From assembly GCF_964275155.1 (NCBI RefSeq), contig NZ_OZ193413.1, forward strand, positions 992,001 to 1,056,000: a DNA stretch of 64,000 nucleotides. Reading direction: 5' to 3'. The notes under the pieces are model-generated. The model searched no databases and was not told the origin of the DNA. It was given only the letters and a program-made list of their open reading frames with translations. The DNA is from Curculioniphilus buchneri (lineage in GTDB: Bacteria; Pseudomonadota; Gammaproteobacteria; Enterobacterales; Enterobacteriaceae). Every line of letters begins with the position of its first letter. The stretch's first letter is position 1. Shown piece by piece: positions 58,273 through 64,000 of this stretch. The position numbers and the translations under genes are program-made.

Positions 58273-60267
58273 TATAACTTCGCCCATAGGTTTTTTGAAA
58301 AAACATTTTTAAAAAATGTATTAATTGAGGATTTAATAAGTGGCATCATATACAGATGTGTGCTAAATTTATTAATCACTAAATATCAGTGCACACATAA
58401 TATTCTATGTTTATGTGTACTCTTAGTCTATTTGATACGTATTTTACCAATTCATAGTTCAATTAACATTATGTATATAATATCAATCAATTTTAAAGAA
58501 AATTATTAAAATTTATATAAACGATGAAAAAACATTAATTCTTAGCATAAGGCTCATTATTATCTTATTTTCGATATAACCTATCCAATTCATTATACTT
58601 ATATTTTTATATTTTATCCACTATTTTTTAAGATATTTATTCTAGAAATAACGTATATTATATTAATAGTTCTGAAGGTAATCATAGCAATCGAAGAATA
58701 AAATGTATTATACACATATAGTTACATCTAACATTTTTGGTGAATAGATTATAAACGTAGTATATTATCTCGTGTATATTAATCAACACGATTTAGCTAC
58801 TCACAGTCTGGTTACTTTAGGTGTAAATGTTAGATTATCATATATTTTCATATCTTTGCAAAGTAATGCTCGGTCAATATTTTAATGTAAAATAATTATG
58901 ATTAAATGAATGTCTATGTAATATTTACTACATTACAATAATTTAATTATCTCAGTTCTATGTAGCTCTTTTTACTATATGTATAGTATTACATTGATAT
59001 CCTAATTGCTATAAATATAAAATTCATAAACTATTTTATTGTTTTTAGAATATATTACATTCTATTTGTTTAATATTACATAAATTCCAAAATTTGGCTT
59101 AGCAAATAAAATAATTTATCGATATAGGCAATAATTTCCGATGCATAAAAAATATGTATGCTGATTAAATTATATAAATATAATATTTAATTAGCATTAA
59201 AATTTTATGTAAAAATATTTTCTAATATATATTGAGTAATGTGATATTGGATAAAAGTTAAAAAATTTTTTAGTATGTTATTAACATTATATAATATATA
59301 ATATTAATGAATATTAGTAGATTTTAATTTAAATATTTTATTTTAAATCCAGTATTATTGGAGACATAAAATTTATGTAAATTATTTTTTTAAATTTAAA
59401 TAAAGCCAATATTTTTGGAATAAAATGTAATACTTATTACAAGCATTATAAAATAGTTTTTATTAATATTTTTAGTATAAAAATATTATTGATATAATCT
59501 ATGATCGACATCATCATGTAAATAATGATGTCAATTAATATTGAACATATTATTGCTTAGATAATATAATTATTAAAAATAAAAAAATAATTTAATTATC
59601 CATTGATCACATATAAAATATGTTAATACTTCTATTTTGTCAAATTTTTTAAAAAAGATTTTTCTGATATTGAATCATAATTACATTATGCAATAATTAA
59701 TCATTTATGAAATATATTTCATAAATATTTAAAAGATCTTAAATCATTTTTAAAATAAAAAAATAAAATATTTTATGATATTACCTTCTAATAGACTTGG
59801 CATAACGTATGGTAATTTATTGAAATTTAATAAAGCTAGCGTTTATTTTACATAATTTCTATAAATTGTCATTCATGTATAGATAATATAGATCATTAAT
59901 TGATCATTAAGCTTTTTAATAAATATTAAAAAAATCTAATAATATATTATATTAGAATATTTCTAAATTTTAAATATATCATTTCAATACATTCACTATC
60001 CAATATTCTATATATAATTTGTAACAGTAACTGTTATAAATAGTTATTTAATTATTTTAAAGTATATAGAAAATTAATCTTCGAAAGTTAGTAAAAATAA
60101 ATCTATAATTTATACGAAAAAATTAAAACGAAATATTAAATACAGCAAATTAATTATTAATTAAAGTTAAATGATTACAGGATTCTTCATAAAGATTCTA
60201 CATAATAAATAAGGCCATCATATTAATAATACTTATCCTTATATATTTATTTAAAAAGAACATTTTT
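58273..60267. other. 2-kb AT-rich gene-free stretch between typA and the dsbA relic
   Basis: No gene, RNA or recognisable relic. In E. coli many genes separate typA from dsbA (glnA, glnLG, hemN, yihI, engB, spf, polA). This stretch is therefore either a deletion scar or eroded genes. Base composition is among the most A/T-extreme in the window. Confidence 0.5.
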
Positions 60268-60887
60268 ATGAAAAAAGTATGGTATGTATTAATTAGCATC
60301 ATGTTAGCATTTAACACGGCAGCGATAAATTTTACTAAAGTACATCAGTATACTCAGATGGAAAAACAAATTACTAATGAACCTTAAGTATTAGAATTTT
60401 TTTCTTTTTACTGTGCTCACTGCTTTCTTTTCGAAGAAATTGATCATATTTCTAGTAATATAAAAAAGTACTTCCAATTGCAACAAAAATGATAAAATAT
60501 CATGTTGGCCATTTTGGGTTCTATGGAGAAACAACTTACACAAGCTTAGGCAGTAGCTATGGTACTAGGAATAGAAGATAAAGTGAGCTCTCTTCTTTTT
60601 AATGGACTTCATAAAACTCAGACAATACAAACATCAGAGGATATCCGTGCAATCTTTATTAAAATTGGTATTGGTGCTGAAGAGCATGATGTAACTTGGA
60701 ATAGTGTTATGGTAAAATATTTAGTGTTACAACAAGACAAAGCGGTTGTTGATTTGCAATTAATTGGCGTACCAGCCATATTTGTAAATGAGAGATACAT
60801 GATAAAACAGACAGCGATATGTCGTCTAAAGATAGCTATATCAAACAGTTCGCTGATATTGTAAATTTCTTGATTACTAAAAAATAA
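60268..60887 (+). pseudogene. dsbA: relic of dsbA (periplasmic disulfide oxidoreductase)
   Basis: DsbA introduces disulfide bonds into exported proteins. The relic starts at ATG 60268 with an intact-looking signal peptide MKKVWYVLISIMLAFNTAA. It meets a stop where E. coli has Gln (EP-stop-VLEFFSFYCAHC), then a frameshift and two stops after KKYFQLQQK, and a further stop (LTQA-stop-AVAMVLG, E. coli LTQAWAVAMALG). A 101-codon open piece at 60559-60864 still reads KVSSLLFNGLHKTQTIQTSE and LIGVPAIFVNERY, and a final frameshift leads to FADIVNFLITKK before TAA 60885-60887. The redox motif is CAHC rather than CPHC. At least five lesions show that it is dead. polA lies downstream, as in E. coli, where yihF and yihG intervene. 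Confidence 0.92.
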
Positions 60888-61286
60888 TTTTTATTATATA
60901 GTATATGCACTAACCATTATCGAAATATCCTTTTTTCAAAGAGGAAAGATAATTTGTATATTCTGATTCTTTTTATGAAAAGTTATATTTTAGATAAAAC
61001 ACACAACATCAGCTTAATATTCAACAATATAAACGAAATTATTTGTGAATAAATCTAAAATTAACAACATCAACATTTAAAATAGGTTGATTTGCACCAT
61101 ACAGCTAATCTAATTAATTACATTAATGTACACATACTTTAATTTATAAATAAATTTAACTTTAAATTCTGCTAGTTGAATCTTATTCAATTATTTTTAT
61201 AGTGTTTCATATCAACTACCATTTCTACTTCTACCATTAGCGATTATGGTTTATTTGTATGACTTTTAAATAAAAGAAAATATATT
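60888..61286. other. spacer between the dsbA relic and polA
   Basis: Nothing recognised. It should contain the polA promoter. AAAAGAAAA just before the ATG is a poor ribosome site. Confidence 0.5.
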
Positions 61287-64000
61287 ATGAGTAAATTTGA
61301 AAAAAATTGTTTAATTTTGGTAGATGGTTCTTCTTATCTTTACCGAGCTTATTATGCTTATCCCCCATTGATTAATAGCATAGGAGAACCAACTGGAGCA
61401 ATATATGGTGTGTTAAATATGCTTAAAAGTCTGCTTATTAAATATAACCCGACTACTATGGCAGTAATTTTTGACGCCAAAGGAAAAACTTTTCGTGATG
61501 AACTTTTTAAAGATTATAAAGCTCATCGAGAACCAATGCCTGAAAAGTTACGATGTCAAACAACGCCTTTATATGAGATGATTAAGGCAATGGGTATTCC
61601 TCTCTTAGTTGTAGAGGGTGTAGAATCTGATGACGTCATTGGAACTTTAGCACTATCAGCAGTACGTAATGGGCAAAATGTACTAATTAGTACTGGTGAT
61701 AAAGATATGGCACAGTTAGTATCATCAAACATTACTTTAATTAATACTATGTCAGGTATAGTTTTAGATCCAGAAGAAATAAAAAAAAAATTTGGAGTTC
61801 CACCGAAACTTATTATTGATTATCTAGCACTAATGGGTGATAAGTCTGATAATATTCCCGGAATTCCAGGAGTTGGTAAAATAATTGCTCAAACATTATT
61901 GAAAAAACTAGGCTCTTTAAAAGTCATATATCAACAATTAGATAAAATTGAACACTTAAATTTTCGTGGTGCTAAAACTATGGCAATTAAGTTGAAACAA
62001 CATCAAAAAACCGTGTTGCTTTCTTATCAATTGGCTACAATTAAGACTGATGTCACACTGGATTTGCCTTATGATTACCTAATAATTAAACAACCTATAA
62101 TCAATGTACTAATACAATTTTTTCAACGATATGAATTTAAGCGTTGGTTAAGTGATGTGACTTCAAATACATGGATAAGAAGTACTAGACAATGTGCTGT
62201 CAACTCACCATTGATATTAACAACAGATAATTCCATCACCGATGATAGAACGATTACCAGTTCACTACAAACAAAATGTCAAATTATTTATGATTTAGTA
62301 ATTTTAAACACTTGGATAAATACACTGCGTCAAGCTGGTCAATTTGTCTTTAATATCCAAACGGATGGATTAAATATCTTAACCACTAATTTAATAGGAT
62401 TATCTTTTTCCATCAAATCAGGGATAATTAGTTATCTTCCTTTTAAAAAAAATTTAGATACGTCAAAGTATTTAGATTGTACAGTAGTTTTAGATATGCT
62501 GAAACCTATATTAGAAGATTCTAGTATTTTAAAAATTGGTCATAACTGTAAATTTAATCACAGGATATTAAAACGCCATAACATAGAGTTAAAGGGCATT
62601 TCGTTTGATATTGTATTAGAATCTTATGTATTAGATAATTTTACACATTCTTACAATATAAGAAATTTAATAAAAAGATATTTGTTACGTAATAAAACCA
62701 TGAATTTTAAAGATGAAGATCATATAAAACATCAGAAATGTGCTGTTGATACTCAAATAAGTATGGGAAACTGTATTGCAATCCATATTTCTGAAACTAA
62801 CATGACTTTAAAATTACATCAACAGTTGTGGTCTCAAATTGAATACTTTCCGGATCTAAAAAAGGTATTTCAAGAAATAGATATGCCTTTAATACCAGTA
62901 TTGTCTCGTATCGAACATGCTGGAGTTTTAATTGATAAAAACATTCTTACTACACATTCTTCAGAATTAACGATCCGTTTAAAAACACTAAAAAATCAAG
63001 CATATCAATTAGCAAACGAATCTTTTAATCTATCTTCGACAAAAGAACTTCAGAAAATTTTATTTGATAAGTACAAGATGCCAATTTTGAAAAAAACTTT
63101 GGGTGGAGTGCCATCAACTGATGAAGAAGTATTAACTAAGCTAGCATCAAGTTATCCATTAGCAAAAATAATTTTAGAATATCGAAGATTATATAAGCTT
63201 AAATTTACTTATGTTGATAAATTGTCTAAAATGATTAATGTGAGATCAAAAAGAATACATACTTCATACCATCAAATTATGACTGCTACTGGACGTCTCT
63301 CTTCATGTAATCCAAATTTGCAAAATATCCCAATACGTGATTCTGAAGGACGACGAATTCGTCAGGCATTTATTGCTCCACCAGGTATGTTGATTATGTC
63401 AGCAGATTACTCACAGATTGAATTACGTATCATGGCCCATTTTTCCCGTGATTTAGGATTATTACATGCTTTTTCTATTGGCAAAGATATTCATTGTGCT
63501 ACTGCTGTAAAAATATTTGGTGTACCATTAGAACAAGTGACATATGAGCAACGTCGTAAGGCTAAAATTATTAATTTTGGATTAATGTATGGTATAAGCA
63601 TCTTTGGTTTAGCACGTCAATTATCAATATCGCACTTGCAGGCAAAAAACTATATAGAGTCATATTTCCAATCTTATCCAGGTGTTCTAAAATATGTGGA
63701 ACATACTAAAAAACTAGCTCGCGATCAAAGCTATGTTTCAACTCTAGATGGTCGTCGATTTTATTTATCCGATATGTATGTAGATCGGAATGGTACACGA
63801 AAAAAAAACGTAGAAAGAGTTGCTATCAATGCTTCAATACAAGGTACTGCTGCCGATATCATTAAACGTGCCATGATTTCAATTGATCACTGGATACAAA
63901 ATGAAGCACCGCCGGTACGAATGATTATGCAAGTCCACGATGAATTAGTATTTGAAGTACAAAATGATGCTATTCAATATATTCAAACCCGGATCAAAGA
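61287..64000 (+). CDS. polA: DNA polymerase I, 3' end cut by window; proofreading site degenerate
   Basis: Repair and Okazaki-fragment polymerase. An uninterrupted frame of 904 codons runs from ATG 61287 to the window end; E. coli PolA has 928, so only about 25 residues are missing. The 5'-nuclease domain (1-300) has VDGSSYLYRAYYAYPP, STGDKDMAQLV and MGDKSDNIPGIPGVGK. The polymerase domain has motif A ADYSQIELRIMAH, motif B RRKAKIINFGLMYG and motif C VHDELVFEV, all intact. In the 3'-5' exonuclease domain the metal ligands are gone: E. coli Asp355-x-Glu357 is Asn356-Ile-Gln358, Asp424 is Asn424, Tyr497 is Ile, and Asp501 is Glu. I infer a polymerase without proofreading. Position next to dsbA matches E. 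coli. Confidence 0.97.
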   Translation, partial: MSKFEKNCLILVDGSSYLYRAYYAYPPLINSIGEPTGAIYGVLNMLKSLLIKYNPTTMAVIFDAKGKTFRDELFKDYKAHREPMPEKLRCQTTPLYEMIKAMGIPLLVVEGVESDDVIGTLALSAVRNGQNVLISTGDKDMAQLVSSNITLINTMSGIVLDPEEIKKKFGVPPKLIIDYLALMGDKSDNIPGIPGVGKIIAQTLLKKLGSLKVIYQQLDKIEHLNFRGAKTMAIKLKQHQKTVLLSYQLATIKTDVTLDLPYDYLIIKQPIINVLIQFFQRYEFKRWLSDVTSNTWIRSTRQCAVNSPLILTTDNSITDDRTITSSLQTKCQIIYDLVILNTWINTLRQAGQFVFNIQTDGLNILTTNLIGLSFSIKSGIISYLPFKKNLDTSKYLDCTVVLDMLKPILEDSSILKIGHNCKFNHRILKRHNIELKGISFDIVLESYVLDNFTHSYNIRNLIKRYLLRNKTMNFKDEDHIKHQKCAVDTQISMGNCIAIHISETNMTLKLHQQLWSQIEYFPDLKKVFQEIDMPLIPVLSRIEHAGVLIDKNILTTHSSELTIRLKTLKNQAYQLANESFNLSSTKELQKILFDKYKMPILKKTLGGVPSTDEEVLTKLASSYPLAKIILEYRRLYKLKFTYVDKLSKMINVRSKRIHTSYHQIMTATGRLSSCNPNLQNIPIRDSEGRRIRQAFIAPPGMLIMSADYSQIELRIMAHFSRDLGLLHAFSIGKDIHCATAVKIFGVPLEQVTYEQRRKAKIINFGLMYGISIFGLARQLSISHLQAKNYIESYFQSYPGVLKYVEHTKKLARDQSYVSTLDGRRFYLSDMYVDRNGTRKKNVERVAINASIQGTAADIIKRAMISIDHWIQNEAPPVRMIMQVHDELVFEVQNDAIQYIQTRIK

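Noticed and set aside
1..64000. CRISPR arrays, insertion sequences, prophage or integron structures
   Set aside because: No spaced direct-repeat series, transposase or integrase signature, or terminal inverted repeats were seen on either strand.

Overview
The window is a piece of a reduced, AT-rich gammaproteobacterial chromosome. Every recognisable gene has a close Escherichia coli-type (Enterobacterales) counterpart, often at nearly identical length, yet the spacers are long, extremely AT-rich and contain decaying relics of genes. This combination is typical of a long-term insect endosymbiont (Baumannia, or a Sodalis-, Blochmannia- or Wigglesworthia-like symbiont). The genus cannot be fixed from the sequence alone. 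I see no phage, insertion sequence, CRISPR array or foreign cassette, and no new multigene system. The notable signals are gene decay, lost catalytic or sensory residues, and a few conserved or newly duplicated regulatory sites.

Layout. (1) 1-613: 5' part of thiB on the minus strand (thiamine-binding protein). 1961-2967: relic of cra. 3548-9039: mnmA, hflD relic, purB, phoP, phoQ, all plus strand, in the E. coli order, with a PhoP box in front of phoP. (2) 9040-10856: 1.8 kb with nothing recognised. (3) 10857-27269: the division and cell-wall (dcw) cluster rsmH-ftsL-ftsI-murE-murF-mraY-murD-ftsW-murG-murC-ftsQ-ftsA-ftsZ-lpxC, tightly packed, without mraZ and ddlB. It is followed by a divergent DciA-like gene and by secA. 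(4) 31191-31975: tRNA-Thr(CGT) and gpt on the minus strand. (5) 33512-39982: lon, clpX, clpP and a tig relic on the minus strand, with a heat-shock promoter kept in front of lon. (6) 42177-50562: yajG, the cytochrome bo oxidase operon cyoABCDE and the transporter gene yajR. (7) 51356-56062: thiI (minus), then ispA and dxs (plus). (8) 56440-64000: typA (minus), a dsbA relic, and polA running off the right edge.

Taken together the cell keeps peptidoglycan synthesis and FtsZ division, lipid A synthesis (lpxC), Sec export, quality-control proteolysis (Lon, ClpXP), aerobic respiration (bo3 oxidase with heme O synthase), the first step of isoprenoid synthesis plus farnesyl diphosphate synthase, wobble-uridine and 4-thiouridine tRNA thiolation, purine synthesis and salvage, and probably thiamine import. 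It has lost or is losing carbon-flux regulation (cra), a ribosome-associated chaperone (tig), periplasmic disulfide formation (dsbA), hflD and probably bolA. Two retained proteins look functionally altered: DNA polymerase I lacks all four metal ligands of its proofreading site, and PhoQ lacks the acidic metal-sensing patch.

Relative to E. coli, four chromosomal segments are joined here: minute 1-2 (thiB/cra/dcw/secA), a minute-25 block (mnmA-phoQ) inserted between cra and rsmH, minutes 6-10 (gpt to dxs), and the minute-87 typA/dsbA/polA region.
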